Assembly (NCBI GenBank): GCA_964631235.1
Contig: CAZVZX010000022.1
Span: forward strand, 16,703-80,702
Length of the DNA stretch: 64,000 nt
From: JARKPK01 sp964631235
GTDB lineage: Bacteria > Planctomycetota > Planctomycetia > Pirellulales > Thermoguttaceae
Reading direction: 5' to 3'
Positions 45,191-53,969 of this stretch are shown in pieces; the stretch's first letter is position 1, and the number at the start of each line of letters is the position of its first letter. A model generated the notes under the pieces. That model saw only the letters and a program-made list of their open reading frames with translations. It was not told the origin of the DNA and did no database searches. A program made the translations under genes and the position numbers.

Positions 45191-46114
45191 ATGCCCTGGT
45201 TCGGAGCCCATCTTTCCATTGCCGGCGGGTTATGCAACGCGGTCGAGGCGGCGGCTCGCCTGGCAATGGATGTATTCCAGGTTTTCACGCACAGCCCTAC
45301 CCGCTGGCATGTGCCCGAGTTTGCCATCAATTCCGTCGGCCGCTTGCGACGTGCCCGGTCGGCCGTCGCGGTCGAGCCGGCGTGTCTGCCGTTCTCATGG
45401 GAAGACGCCCAGGCATTTCGGGCGGCGTGGCAACAAGCGGCGATGCAGCCGCCGGTCGTTCACGCGTCGTATTTGATCAACCTGGCGAGTCCGCAGCCGA
45501 ATCTGTGGCGGAAGTCTGTTGCGGCGATGATCGCTGAAATGCACGCAGCCTCATCGCTGGGGGCATGGGGCGTTATCGTGCATCCCGGTTCGCCGACCTC
45601 CGACGACGAAGCGGCGGGCATTCGTCGCGTGGTCCGCGCCGTCGATTCCGTGCTCGCCGCGTCGCCCGGCGATGTGCAGCTCGTTTTGGAGACAACGGCC
45701 GGTCAGGGAACGACCTTGGGCGGCGATTTCGAGCATCTGGCGCGTATAATCGAACAGTCGGCGTTTCCGCAACGATTGGCCGTTTGCTTCGATACTGCCC
45801 ATGTCTTTGCCGCGGGCCACCCTCTGAGCACGGCCGACGACTGCCGCAAAACACTCGATCGATTCGATCGAATCATCGGACTCCACCGCCTTGCCGTCTT
45901 TCACCTCAACGACAGCCGCGAGCCGTTCGGTAGCAAGAAAGACCGCCACGAGCACATTGGACGCGGACAAATCGGCCTCGAAGCATTCCGTTTTTTCGTG
46001 AACGATCCGCGATTCGCTCACTTGCCGATGTGCATGGAAACCCCAAAAGGAACGGAAAACGGCGTCGATTGCGATGAGATCAACCTTCGCCTGTTGCGGT
46101 CACTGTTGAAATGA
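45191..46114 (+). CDS. nfo: Endonuclease IV (AP endonuclease)
   Basis: Cleaves 5' of abasic sites in base-excision repair; a TIM barrel with three zinc ions, 307 residues. FGAHLSIAGGLCNAVEAA is the N-terminal block with the first His ligand, VVHASYLINLASP the second, and IVHPGS the third. VLETTAGQGTTLG carries the Glu ligand, AVCFDTAHVFAAGH the Asp and His. HLNDSREPFGSKKDRHEHIGRGQIG is the family signature. METPKGTENG near the C-terminus carries the last Glu. It begins 14 bases after the pseudopilin stop. Confidence 0.95.
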   Translation: MPWFGAHLSIAGGLCNAVEAAARLAMDVFQVFTHSPTRWHVPEFAINSVGRLRRARSAVAVEPACLPFSWEDAQAFRAAWQQAAMQPPVVHASYLINLASPQPNLWRKSVAAMIAEMHAASSLGAWGVIVHPGSPTSDDEAAGIRRVVRAVDSVLAASPGDVQLVLETTAGQGTTLGGDFEHLARIIEQSAFPQRLAVCFDTAHVFAAGHPLSTADDCRKTLDRFDRIIGLHRLAVFHLNDSREPFGSKKDRHEHIGRGQIGLEAFRFFVNDPRFAHLPMCMETPKGTENGVDCDEINLRLLRSLLK

Positions 46115-46292
46115 CTATGCGCATCCGGCCGTCGTGCGAGTTTGGATATTGTATCGCTCTTCGTTGTGACCGATCGTTTTAGAAAGGTTGAGCAATTCAC
46201 GGTGCGTATCCTCGCGGCGGCGCTCGGCGACGACAGCCTTGACGCATTGAATCAGACGCGACTTTTCGAACTCGGCCGCGAACAATTGATCG

Positions 46293-46949
46293 ATGATCGT
46301 CATTATCGACAACTACGATAGCTTCGTTCACAACCTGGCACGCTATTTCGTGCTGCTTGGGCAGCGTGTGCATGTGGTTCGAAACGATCGCACCGATGCG
46401 GCGGCGATTCGCGCCCTTTCGCCGCAGGCAGTGGTCCTTTCGCCCGGCCCTTGCGATCCGCTTCAGGCCGGATGCTCCATCGGTGTGGTGCGAGAGCTTT
46501 CTCGCGACGTGCCGATCTTGGGAGTGTGCCTCGGGCACCAGGCGATTGCCGCGGCCTTCGGGGGCATCGTTGTTCGCTCGGATCATCCCGTTCATGGCCG
46601 GGCGTCAACGATTCATCATTGCGGGCGGGGTGTGTTTGCCGGGCTCCCCAGCCCGATTCGAGCGGGCCGATATCACTCGCTTGTTGTCGATCGAGGTTCG
46701 CTGCCGTCTGAACTTGCAGAGACCGCATGGACGACGGACGGCACATTGATGGCGTTAGCACACCGAGACCGTCCAACGGTCGGAATCCAGTTCCATCCCG
46801 AATCGGTGCTGACGGAATTCGGGTTCGAACTACTCGCCAACTTTTTGCGATTAGCGGGAATCGAGTGTTGCACGCCGTTGCCTAGCCTGGGGGCTGAAAT
46901 GCAACGTCTTGGCGACGCCGGATTTGGCGGCGAACCGGGGCCGCGATGA
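46293..46949 (+). CDS. pabA: Aminodeoxychorismate / anthranilate synthase, glutamine amidotransferase subunit
   Basis: Class I glutamine amidotransferase, 218 residues. MIVIIDNYDSFVHNL is the canonical start. The catalytic Cys79 is in GVCLGHQ and the His-Glu pair in IQFHPESVLT. It supplies ammonia to chorismate for folate (PabA) or tryptophan (TrpG); one gene often serves both. No PabB/TrpE gene adjoins it. A 38-codon GTG frame at 46202-46317 overlaps the start by 25 bases and could couple translation, but I cannot support it as a gene. Confidence 0.9.
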   Translation: MIVIIDNYDSFVHNLARYFVLLGQRVHVVRNDRTDAAAIRALSPQAVVLSPGPCDPLQAGCSIGVVRELSRDVPILGVCLGHQAIAAAFGGIVVRSDHPVHGRASTIHHCGRGVFAGLPSPIRAGRYHSLVVDRGSLPSELAETAWTTDGTLMALAHRDRPTVGIQFHPESVLTEFGFELLANFLRLAGIECCTPLPSLGAEMQRLGDAGFGGEPGPR

Positions 46950-46954
46950 GCGAT

Positions 46955-47422
46955 TCAGGAAGCGACGGCCACTTGATGCCGGGGAATGGAGCGGTTGCGG
47001 ACGAGCCAATAGTGGATGGTTTCGTGGATGGCGGCCGCGAACTCGGAATAAATGAGCGGCTTGCGGATGTAGCCTTGCGCGCCCCAGCGATACGCTTCGC
47101 TGACATCGCTGTCGAGATCGGAAGAGGTGAGCACTACGACGGGCGCAAGCCGCAGTTGGTTTTCGCCGCGAACGCGGTGCAGAATCTTCAGCACCTGAAG
47201 ACCGTCCATTCGCGGCATTTTCAAATCAAGCAAAATCAGATCGGGAAACTGCTTGTTGTCGCGTTCAGCGTGTTCGCCGGTACAAAACAGGTAGTCGATT
47301 GCTTCAGCTCCGTCTCGAACAACATCGAGGCAACACTCGATCCCGCTTGTCGCCAAGGCCCGACGAAAAAAAGCGACATGGCTTGGATCGTCTTCGGCCA
47401 GCAAGATGCGTTTAATGGTCAT
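46955..47422 (-). CDS. Single-domain response regulator (Rcp1-like)
   Basis: 155 residues, receiver domain only. Acidic pocket Asp11 and Asp12 (LLAEDDPSH), phosphoacceptor Asp66 (DLILLDLKMPRMDG), Thr99/Ser100 (VVLTSS) and Lys121 (YIRKP). The insert CTGEHAERDNKQFP before the phosphoacceptor strand is typical of Rcp1-type regulators that pair with phytochrome or hybrid kinases. No output domain and no adjacent kinase. ATG 47422 fixed by family start (MTIKRILLAED); the open frame to 47653 is rejected. Its stop is only 5 bases from the pabA stop (convergent). Confidence 0.92.
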   Translation of the reverse strand: MTIKRILLAEDDPSHVAFFRRALATSGIECCLDVVRDGAEAIDYLFCTGEHAERDNKQFPDLILLDLKMPRMDGLQVLKILHRVRGENQLRLAPVVVLTSSDLDSDVSEAYRWGAQGYIRKPLIYSEFAAAIHETIHYWLVRNRSIPRHQVAVAS

Positions 47423-47956
47423 GGCTTTCTGCCTTTGGGTCGGTTCATCGGGAATGCGTGTGGAAGGCCGCGCGGGGCGGCACCCTCTCGACGGCTCGCA
47501 TTGATCGCCGGCACAGGCCGCTTTGTCGCCGAAACGAACCGGATTAGCGGCGTCCCGGCACAACGCGAGCGATCGGAGCCGAACGAAATACCGAGCGAAT
47601 AACGCCCGAGTGTGGAAGCGGGCGGGGAAAGCCTCCTCAAATCCCTCGCGCACTTGTCAGCGAACCGTCAACCGGCCGGACCGGATCGTTGCGAGTTGCG
47701 GCAAACGCTTGCGCGAACGATCGGCTCGCTGTTGCAACAACCAGTAGTCTTCCGTGATCGAACAGATGGCACGTGAAGGGAATGGTGCCATGCGTTTCAC
47801 TTGATGCGATTATCATAACGGGTTCAAACGTTTTGAAAAGAGTATTTTAGGAAAGGAGCGATATTTTCTCGGCGCAGCCGAATGTCGCCACTGGTGTCGT
47901 GGTATTACTCGAGTTGTCTCGCATCGCACTCCCCCTTTTCGGCTGGGTTCGAGCCA
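47423..47956. other. Intergenic region, no supported gene
   Basis: Upstream of the response regulator. AAAGGAG at 47853-47859 is a good plus-strand ribosome-binding-like string, followed only by an ATT-started frame that runs into a repeat copy. GATTATCATAACGGG near 47809 resembles a string near 23930. Confidence 0.4.
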
Positions 47957-48057
47957 ACAAGAAACGCGATAAACAGAAAGCGGCTCAATCGGCGATGGCA
48001 AGCAATCGCCGGGTCGTTGCGACGGCGGCCGATCGCGCAAAGGTGTGCAACGATTTG
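47957..48057 (+). repeat. Dispersed intergenic repeat, copy 5
   Basis: Diverged copy: GAAACGCGATAAACAGAAAG, CGGCTCAATCGG, GCAATCGCCGGGTCGTTGCG and GCGCAAAGGTGTGCAAC line up with copy 6, which lies 269 bases downstream. It is the most diverged full-length copy. Confidence 0.55.
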
Positions 48058-48199
48058 GGCCGCCGACCCAAGTCCGATCGTTGCGGCTCCGGGTTGACGG
48101 AAAAGCAAAGGCGTGATAAGAATTACAGTTCATCACCGGGCGGTGGCGATGAGCTGAGGAGCTGATCGCACACCGCTCGACAACTGGGCTCGGGGCTCC

Positions 48200-48340
48200 G
48201 TGATTGAAGGCTGCCGGGCCCGGCTAAATGAAACCGCGAAAGATGGAAAGCGGTTCAAACGGTGGTGGCGTGCAATCGGCCGCGTCGTTGCGATCGCGGC
48301 CGCTATCGCAATGGTGTGGAACCATTTAGTGTGCAACTGA
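48200..48340 (+). CDS. Possible 46-residue peptide made by repeat copy 6
   Basis: A GTG-started frame of 46 codons covers repeat copy 6 and ends at TGA 48338-48340. It reads basic first (ETAKDGKRFKRWW), then hydrophobic (AIGRVVAIAAAIAMVW), like a signal peptide or small membrane peptide. No clear Shine-Dalgarno. I list it because the same frame is open in other copies; it may well be untranslated. Confidence 0.15.
   Translation: MIEGCRARLNETAKDGKRFKRWWRAIGRVVAIAAAIAMVWNHLVCN
48226..48326 (+). repeat. Dispersed intergenic repeat, copy 6 (reference copy)
   Basis: Best-preserved copy: GAAACCGCGAAAGATGGAAAG, GCGGTTCAAACGG, GCAATCGGCCGCG, CGCGGCCGCTATCGCAATGG and TGTGGAACCATT. Stems: AACCGC/GCGGTT, CGGCCGCG/CGCGGCCG, and AATGGT/ACCATT. 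Confidence 0.8.
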
Positions 48341-48397
48341 CTACTGGCTCATCCCCGGCCGTATTGTTCCGGGAGCACTCGATCGGGAGAAATCGTC

Positions 48398-48583
48398 GTG
48401 CCGTGCAGCGAGCGAAAAACTGAGTTGCGTCGCCGTCGTCATCGCCGAGAGAAGATGAAGGTCTTCGCGCGCAAAGTCAAGAAGGCGACTGTCTCCGAGA
48501 AGACGGTCATTGCCGAGAAATTGCGCAAGCTGACCCCCGGCGCGGAAGAGATTATCGCTCGCTGGGAACTCGAGAAGCGTTAG
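48398..48583 (+). CDS. Short basic conserved protein (resembles DUF6800)
   Basis: 61 residues. The N-terminus is extremely basic (SERKTELRRRRHRREKMKVF), the C-terminus helical and acidic (LTPGAEEIIARWELEKR). This layout matches short planctomycete proteins I know as DUF6800, whose role is unknown; RNA or ribosome association would fit the composition but is inference. It starts at GTG with GGGAGAAA about eight bases upstream. Confidence 0.75.
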   Translation: MPCSERKTELRRRRHRREKMKVFARKVKKATVSEKTVIAEKLRKLTPGAEEIIARWELEKR

Positions 48584-48729
48584 ACGGCCCACAAGACGCG
48601 CCGGCAGGAAGTGCCGCCCGGCGGAGAACGGCGACGCATTCCGAATAGAGCGAATGCGGCCGAAGGGGCGAGTGCCTATTGCGCCTCCACTACATTCATC
48701 GCAGGGATCGTCGGCATCCACCGCTTTCG

Positions 48730-49731
48730 TCACGGGGCCAACTGCGGCCGGCCGTCGCGCCATTGCAGCGCCTTCCACGAGATGAGCCAGGTCTTGCCCT
48801 TGTCGGGGTTGCCCTGGAAGAAGAGATAATTCCGGCCGTCTTCGTCAACGAAAATGCCCGGATGGCCCGACTCCGAGGAGTTCCACTCGCCGGGCTTGCC
48901 GTTGGGCAATAACGGTTCCGTGAACAGCCGTTGAAACCGCAAGCCGTCGTCGCTTACCGCGCAGCCGATTTGCTGCGGATCGTTGTTGTAGCCGCCCGCA
49001 TAGAACATGTAGATTCGCCCGCCGCGTTTGAGCGTCGAGGGCGCTTCGATGCAGTTCTTTTCCCAGGGAAGCTCGGGTTTGAGGATCGGGCCGTCGCACA
49101 ACTGTTTCCAGGCCTCGCGGCCGAAATCCGAGCGACGATCGGCCCCGGCCACTCCGAGCATCTGAATCTTCATCGCCGGATCGCGCGTGGCGAAGTAGAG
49201 CAGCAGTCGCCCGTCGTGTTCGATCACATCGGCATCAATCGCCCGGCCCACGGTCCAATCGCCCGACGGGCGAAACACGGGGTTGCTCGCATTGCGAGTG
49301 AATCGCATGCCGTCGTCCGACACGGCATGGCAGATCGCATCGCGCGGACCATTGCCGTAGGTCTGATAGAACAGATGCACTTTTCCGTCGAGCACAACGG
49401 CGCACGGCGCGCACAGGCCGTTCTTGTCGCACTCCTCGGCCGGCAGTATCTCGCCGATCTTCTTCCAATTCATTAGGTCGCGGCTTTCGGCAATCCCGAT
49501 TGCCCAACCGCGAGGTGCATTGGGCGGGGCAAGCTCCTTCGCCCAGGGCGCGGTCGAGTAGTAGAGCAAATATCGCCCGCCAAAGCGAACGACCGACGGA
49601 TCCTTGGCGAACGGACGCCCCAACCGTTCTTCATCGCCCCAAAGCATTCTCGGCTTCTCGCCGCATAAGCCCGCACTGCACACGGCCCCATGAATCAGTC
49701 CGAGAAAAAACGCCGCGATCAGCCGCTTCAT
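48730..49731 (-). CDS. Secreted GH43/GH32-like beta-propeller glycosidase
   Basis: 333 residues with signal peptide (MKRLIAAFFLGLIHGAVCS). The mature protein is a five-bladed propeller: first blade FAKDPSVVRFGGRYLLYYST carries the Asp of the active site, then WAIGIAESRDLMNWKKIG, GRAIDADVIEHDGRLLLYFA, and CIEAPSTLKRGGRIYMFYAGG with the likely acid Glu. It probably releases arabinose, xylose, fructose or galactose from plant or algal glycans; the family cannot be fixed. First of a minus-strand run of secreted enzymes. Confidence 0.82.
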   Translation of the reverse strand: MKRLIAAFFLGLIHGAVCSAGLCGEKPRMLWGDEERLGRPFAKDPSVVRFGGRYLLYYSTAPWAKELAPPNAPRGWAIGIAESRDLMNWKKIGEILPAEECDKNGLCAPCAVVLDGKVHLFYQTYGNGPRDAICHAVSDDGMRFTRNASNPVFRPSGDWTVGRAIDADVIEHDGRLLLYFATRDPAMKIQMLGVAGADRRSDFGREAWKQLCDGPILKPELPWEKNCIEAPSTLKRGGRIYMFYAGGYNNDPQQIGCAVSDDGLRFQRLFTEPLLPNGKPGEWNSSESGHPGIFVDEDGRNYLFFQGNPDKGKTWLISWKALQWRDGRPQLAP

Positions 49732-49843
49732 TCGATGGCCCTCGACTCAGAGGTTACTTGTGTTGCCGCCATCTTCCTGCCCTTGCGGAGAATCCGGCAA
49801 GCAGACCGTTTCGCGCCCGATTGCCTGCTCTTCTGCTATCCGA

Positions 49844-51793
49844 TTACGGCTTTGGCGTTAGACGAATGGCATGTCCACCGTTGGCGGCCATGTCGGCCGT
49901 GATCACGGCGGAGGAGTCTACCGTACGCCGCTCGATGCCGACCTTCCTCGGATCGATACCGCTCGGGTCGGCATCGGAGTAGATCTCGGCCACGTATTTG
50001 CGGCCCGGCGAGAGAAATCGCAGGGGAATGTCGAGCTTCCGCCGCTCGATGGCGTTGATAGTGCCCACGAACCATTCGTCTCCACTACGGCGGGCAATTG
50101 TGGCATATTGGCCGATGACTCCGTGAATTACGCGAGTATCGTCCCACACGACGGGAACATGCTTGAAGAAGTCGAGCTCTGGCTGATTGCCGAACTGTTG
50201 CGGGCGGTCGTACCAGAAGAGGAATTGCAGCGGGCTGTAATAGGCGACAGGCAACGCCAACTGATGCGCACGGCTCGTCTTGATTCGGTCGCTATGCCAA
50301 CAGACGGTGTAGTCGGCGGCTCCGCATAAGAACCGCGTGAAGGGCAGAATTGCGTTGTGCTCGGCGGTGGGCATGCACTCGTTGCCGTGGATTCCCTCTT
50401 GAGTTAGCAAGTTCGGATACGTCCGACTGTAGCCGGTGGGGCGATATTCGTCATGAACGTCCACCATCAATCGATGAGCCGCTGCTTTGCGGACGGCCTC
50501 GTGCAGCCACGCAGTCCACTGCTGGCTGCCGACATTGACAAAGCCGTACTTCACTCCCTTGACGCCCCATTGTTGGTATAGCGGCAGCAGTTCGTCGAGC
50601 TGCCGTTCCAGTGCCCGACGATTGACGTACAAGAAAACGCCAATGCCCCGTTCCTGTCCGTAGCGGATTACTTCGGGCAGGTCGAGGTCGCCCTTGACGC
50701 CCGACTTCTTCGCATCGCGGTTCACTTTGCGCGCGTCGGAGGCGTCGTCGTATTCGTTGCCGTACCAGCCGGCATCGAATTCGATGTACTGGAGCTCGCG
50801 GGCCACGCAAAAATCGATGCACGCTTTGCCGCCAGCGGTGGTCAACGTCGTTTCGCGAATCACCTTGCCCGGCTTGATCCAAGAGGTGTCGGCAAGGGCG
50901 CACGGATCATTGAGGTTTAGAATCAGGTCGTTTCGTTCCAAAAGCTGCCCGGGTGTATCGCCCAGCATGATCACGCGCCAGGGAGTGCGATAGGGCAAGG
51001 AGACGACTGCCTCGCTGCCCAACTGACTTTGCACGGCATTCGGGTTGCCCTTTACCGGCATCAGTCGCATGCGTGCGAAGTCTACCAGACGCGCCTCGGC
51101 CACGGCGACGAACGGCCCGCCGTCCACTTCCACCACCAGCGGCCGCTCGCAGTTGGGTTTGATTTCGCTCAGGCGAACTCGCTGATAGACGCCCTGGGCC
51201 GAATAGACCGGCCAAGCCGGGTAGTCGCCGGCAAAGCAGAATTCGGTTGTTTCCGCGGCGATGACGGCCTGCTTCACATTCGGCTGTTCATGCAGTCGAT
51301 AGCAGAAAGCCGTCCCTTCGTCGTAGGCACGCACAACGATCTCAAGCCGTCGCTGCGGCAACGCCTTCTCTTGCAGCTCGACCACCATCTCGTGATAACG
51401 GTCGCGCACTTCGGACCGCTCGCCATAGACCGGCCTCCACGTTTGATCGTGCTTCGAACGAGTTACATTGAGAACCTGAAAGCCTTCGGCCAACGGCGGC
51501 GCGTCTTTCAAAACCAATCCGAGCCGCGACGGCATAATCACCGGCTTGTTGTTATACCGCACTGAGTATTTCAGACCGCCCGAGTCGGTTCTCTGCAACT
51601 GCACCGCGACCAGCCCGCCGGGCGAGGCTAAATCCAAGGACTGAGACGTTGCGGCGAAGACCGAATTGTCCCACACAATTGCGAACGCGGCCGCGGTGGC
51701 AACGACGCGGCCGATTGCGCGCCATGCCCGTTTGAATTGCGTTCCGTCTTTCGCGGTTCTATTTACACTCGTCCAGCAAAAAGCGGCAATCAT
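49844..51793 (-). CDS. Glycoside hydrolase family 97 (alpha-glucosidase/galactosidase type)
   Basis: 649 residues. N-terminal beta-supersandwich (LDLASPGGLVAVQL, RLGLVLKD, EGTAFCYRL), then a TIM barrel (FDAGWYGNEYDD, DLPEVIRYGQERGIGVFLYVN, RPTGYSRTYPNLLTQEGIHGNE, FTRFLCGAADYT) and a C-terminal beta domain. The barrel has GVKYGF where retaining members have an Asp nucleophile (KVDF), suggesting the inverting type. The N-terminus is odd: residues 11-42 (TAKDGTQFKRAW ... IGRVVATAAAFAIVW) are encoded by a dispersed repeat copy and make up the n- and h-regions of the signal peptide, with cleavage expected near VFAA. No downstream start would restore a signal. Confidence 0.9.
   Translation of the reverse strand: MIAAFCWTSVNRTAKDGTQFKRAWRAIGRVVATAAAFAIVWDNSVFAATSQSLDLASPGGLVAVQLQRTDSGGLKYSVRYNNKPVIMPSRLGLVLKDAPPLAEGFQVLNVTRSKHDQTWRPVYGERSEVRDRYHEMVVELQEKALPQRRLEIVVRAYDEGTAFCYRLHEQPNVKQAVIAAETTEFCFAGDYPAWPVYSAQGVYQRVRLSEIKPNCERPLVVEVDGGPFVAVAEARLVDFARMRLMPVKGNPNAVQSQLGSEAVVSLPYRTPWRVIMLGDTPGQLLERNDLILNLNDPCALADTSWIKPGKVIRETTLTTAGGKACIDFCVARELQYIEFDAGWYGNEYDDASDARKVNRDAKKSGVKGDLDLPEVIRYGQERGIGVFLYVNRRALERQLDELLPLYQQWGVKGVKYGFVNVGSQQWTAWLHEAVRKAAAHRLMVDVHDEYRPTGYSRTYPNLLTQEGIHGNECMPTAEHNAILPFTRFLCGAADYTVCWHSDRIKTSRAHQLALPVAYYSPLQFLFWYDRPQQFGNQPELDFFKHVPVVWDDTRVIHGVIGQYATIARRSGDEWFVGTINAIERRKLDIPLRFLSPGRKYVAEIYSDADPSGIDPRKVGIERRTVDSSAVITADMAANGGHAIRLTPKP
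51668..51766 (-). repeat. Dispersed repeat, copy 7, inside the GH97 signal-peptide region
   Basis: Minus strand: AACCGCGAAAGACGGAACGC, AATTCAAACGGGC, GCGCAATCGGCCGCG, CGCGGCCGCGTTCGCAATTG, TGTGGGAC. Stem CGGCCGCG/CGCGGCCG around a 10-base loop. The family frame is exactly the GH97 reading frame. Confidence 0.85.
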
Positions 51794-51842
51794 CAGTAGG
51801 TTCCCATGAATCTCAGTGTCAGGCAGTTACTCAGCGCTCGAA

Positions 51843-53660
51843 TCATCGGGGCATGTTTCCAGCGGAGCGGCGCAACGTTGGGGCAATCCAAACGCCCCAG
51901 TCGCTCGAATTACCGTCGCCCGCGTCTTCCACCACGAGTTCTAGTTCTTCAACGCCCGCAATGCCCACCTCCACCTTTCGCACCTGGCGGTCGCTGACCT
52001 TCGGCGAGCGGAACAGCTCTTTGCCATCGCCCTTGACGACAAAGACGACTGAGCCATTCTTGCCGTCTTGTAGGCCGAACTGAGAGGCGAAAGCGGCCCA
52101 CTTTCCATTGACGCGAAATCGATGCCGCGCCGGAGCGTGCGCATAAAGCCCCGAGGCGAAGAACTCGCCGCCGACACGAATCAGGCACGGCGTGCCGGCT
52201 TCGGGCAGCACATGGTTGCGCAGCGGCGAGCCCCACCCAACCGAAGCCGAAGCAAACTGCACGTCGGCCAGGCTCACTTCCGTCGCCGTTGAATCAATCG
52301 CCTCAATCGCTTTCGGCGATGCCGGCGACATCAGCGAGCGAAGATGTTCTACGTTGCGTTGCAAGGCTGTGTCGTTGGGAAAGCGGCCCATCAATTCGGC
52401 GGCAATCGCATCGAGTTGATTCCGATTGCGGGACCGAAATGCATCGCTTGCGCGCGTCAGCCAATATGTTTCTTGCAGCGGACGAACGTCCGGACGCAGC
52501 GATGAATCAACTCGATAATCTGTTGAAACGATCACCCCCGCATCACCGCTGGCGACGTACGCTTTCAGACGCAGCCGATACTCATCGGGCTTGAGTTCGC
52601 CGATAGCGAGTTCAAATCGGCCGTCGCCTTGCGGAACGGTCGTCCATCCTACCGCGTCGTAATCGCCGCTTTTCGATTGAGGATCGTTATGCGCGACGAT
52701 TCCGATCGCCGGCGACGGTCCTTGCAATCGCCCTTTGATGTTCAACTGTCCTCGCTCTTGCGCAACTTCCAAGTCAGCCAAGACAAATTTGGCCGGCAGC
52801 TCCGCGACGCGTTTGCCGGTAAAAAGCGGATGAACCGAAAGCGGCAAGGCCGAGGCGGCCGAGAGGAACGTCCCCTTTCCTTCGCCGCGACGCTCTTGGC
52901 CGTAGGTGTGGTTTCCGCCGCCCATCAACGACCGGCCGCGCGTCGGGCGTTCCGACTCGCGCTCGCAATCGTGAGGCAGTCCGAACGCGTGGCCCAATTC
53001 ATGTGCCACGCCGCCGATGTAGTGAGTGTTGAATTGCCCCAACGAGCACGGCCTGCCGTAGTATCCGCCCGGCTCTCGCGAATCGAGCAGGCGGGCATCG
53101 AGGCGACGGTCGTCGTACACCCAGGCTGTGCCGCTTCGCGGTCCGCCGCCGCCGACGTAGGGACCGACCTCGATCGCCTTGCCGTCTTCCCATTTGAGGA
53201 GCAACTGAAAGATGACGATGTGTTCCCGGTCTGCGTCGATCCCCTGCCCTGCCAGCGATTCTTTGACTTCGCGCCGCACTTTTCCCGCGTCGTCACGGCC
53301 GTAGTCGGCCATGGGACCCTTTGCGCGAACATGAAAGACGTTCAAACGCCCGTCGGAATCGCGGTCAAGCTCGAAGGTCATCGGGCCGTAGCCGTTCTCT
53401 TGCATCCCTTTGCGGTAGAACTCGCGAACCTCGCTGATCACGCGATCGATCCGCTCGCGATAGTCCGGCTCGGGTTCGCGATCGACGGGAATGAAATAGA
53501 CGATGCGCAGCACCGGACGATCGCCTTCGACGGCCCAAGCCCATTGGCTGCCCGGCCATGCCGCCCCAAGAACCGCGACTGTGACAACGATTGCAGCAAT
53601 CCGCCGAACAGCGTTGACGAAGCGGGTTTTGAATTTAGTACATCGGCCTACGTTCTGCAT
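51843..53660 (-). CDS. Secreted metzincin-like metalloprotease with C-terminal NPCBM domain
   Basis: 605 residues. Signal segment RRIAAIVVTVAVLGAAWPG. The catalytic domain has the extended zinc motif HELGHAFGLPHD (about residues 219-230), the HExxHxxGxxH of metzincins. After beta-rich domains (FVLADLEVAQERGQLNIKG; WTTVPQGDGRFELAIGELKPDEYRLRL) a C-terminal NPCBM galactose-binding domain (FASGLYAHAPARHRFRVNGKW ... ELELVVEDAGDGNSSDWGVWIAP) should bind glycans. It probably acts on glycoproteins outside the cell. ATG 53660 chosen; 53693 is possible. It lies 49 bases upstream of the GH97 start on the same strand, so probably one operon. Confidence 0.87.
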   Translation of the reverse strand: MQNVGRCTKFKTRFVNAVRRIAAIVVTVAVLGAAWPGSQWAWAVEGDRPVLRIVYFIPVDREPEPDYRERIDRVISEVREFYRKGMQENGYGPMTFELDRDSDGRLNVFHVRAKGPMADYGRDDAGKVRREVKESLAGQGIDADREHIVIFQLLLKWEDGKAIEVGPYVGGGGPRSGTAWVYDDRRLDARLLDSREPGGYYGRPCSLGQFNTHYIGGVAHELGHAFGLPHDCERESERPTRGRSLMGGGNHTYGQERRGEGKGTFLSAASALPLSVHPLFTGKRVAELPAKFVLADLEVAQERGQLNIKGRLQGPSPAIGIVAHNDPQSKSGDYDAVGWTTVPQGDGRFELAIGELKPDEYRLRLKAYVASGDAGVIVSTDYRVDSSLRPDVRPLQETYWLTRASDAFRSRNRNQLDAIAAELMGRFPNDTALQRNVEHLRSLMSPASPKAIEAIDSTATEVSLADVQFASASVGWGSPLRNHVLPEAGTPCLIRVGGEFFASGLYAHAPARHRFRVNGKWAAFASQFGLQDGKNGSVVFVVKGDGKELFRSPKVSDRQVRKVEVGIAGVEELELVVEDAGDGNSSDWGVWIAPTLRRSAGNMPR

Positions 53661-53865
53661 ATTCTGATGGCTCCAACAAGTTGCATGCTCCAAACGCGAT
53701 CGCGAGACTGCCCGCCGCTCATCACCGGCGCAGTGAAAGAGCTTGTTCTATCCCGACCAATTTCGGCGTTCTTTTTGACGGTGTTGACGCTAACGTCTAT
53801 CGCCCCGGGGCTTGTCGCGACGGGATGTTCCAGTCTATTCCAAGATAGTCGAAAAATGAAGCTTC

Positions 53866-53969
53866 AACGGCCCGTTGAAAAAAGTCGCTCTCGGATTTGC
53901 GACCGTGAGCAATTTCCGCAGAATTTGCGGGCCGAATCTGTGGGAATCATGTTTTTCAACGGGCTGCTA
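53866..53969. repeat. Short element with terminal inverted repeats (MITE-like or remnant)
   Basis: GGCCCGTTGAAAAA (53869-53882) and TTTTTCAACGGGCT (53952-53965) are inverted repeats matching at 13 of 14 positions around a 69-base interior with no ORF. The left end also holds a 17-base palindrome, TTCAACGGCCCGTTGAA. It lies in the otherwise empty 53661-54174 gap. The sizes suggest a miniature inverted-repeat element; a transcription terminator is an alternative. Confidence 0.55.

Noticed and set aside
46115..46312. 65-codon minus-strand frame and a 38-codon plus-strand frame at the pabA start
   Set aside because: Both look plausible in composition but overlap the secure pabA start and each other, with no family match.
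47899..48165. 88-codon plus-strand frame containing repeat copy 5
   Set aside because: No proper start codon near the AAAGGAG string, and the content is mostly repeat; cannot be separated from chance.
53530..53660. Metalloprotease signal peptide as a further repeat copy (TKFKTRF...VRRIAAIVVTVAVL)
   Set aside because: The peptide resembles the repeat-encoded one, but DNA similarity is limited to short patches and the CGGCCG hairpin is absent; convergent signal-peptide composition is the simpler explanation.
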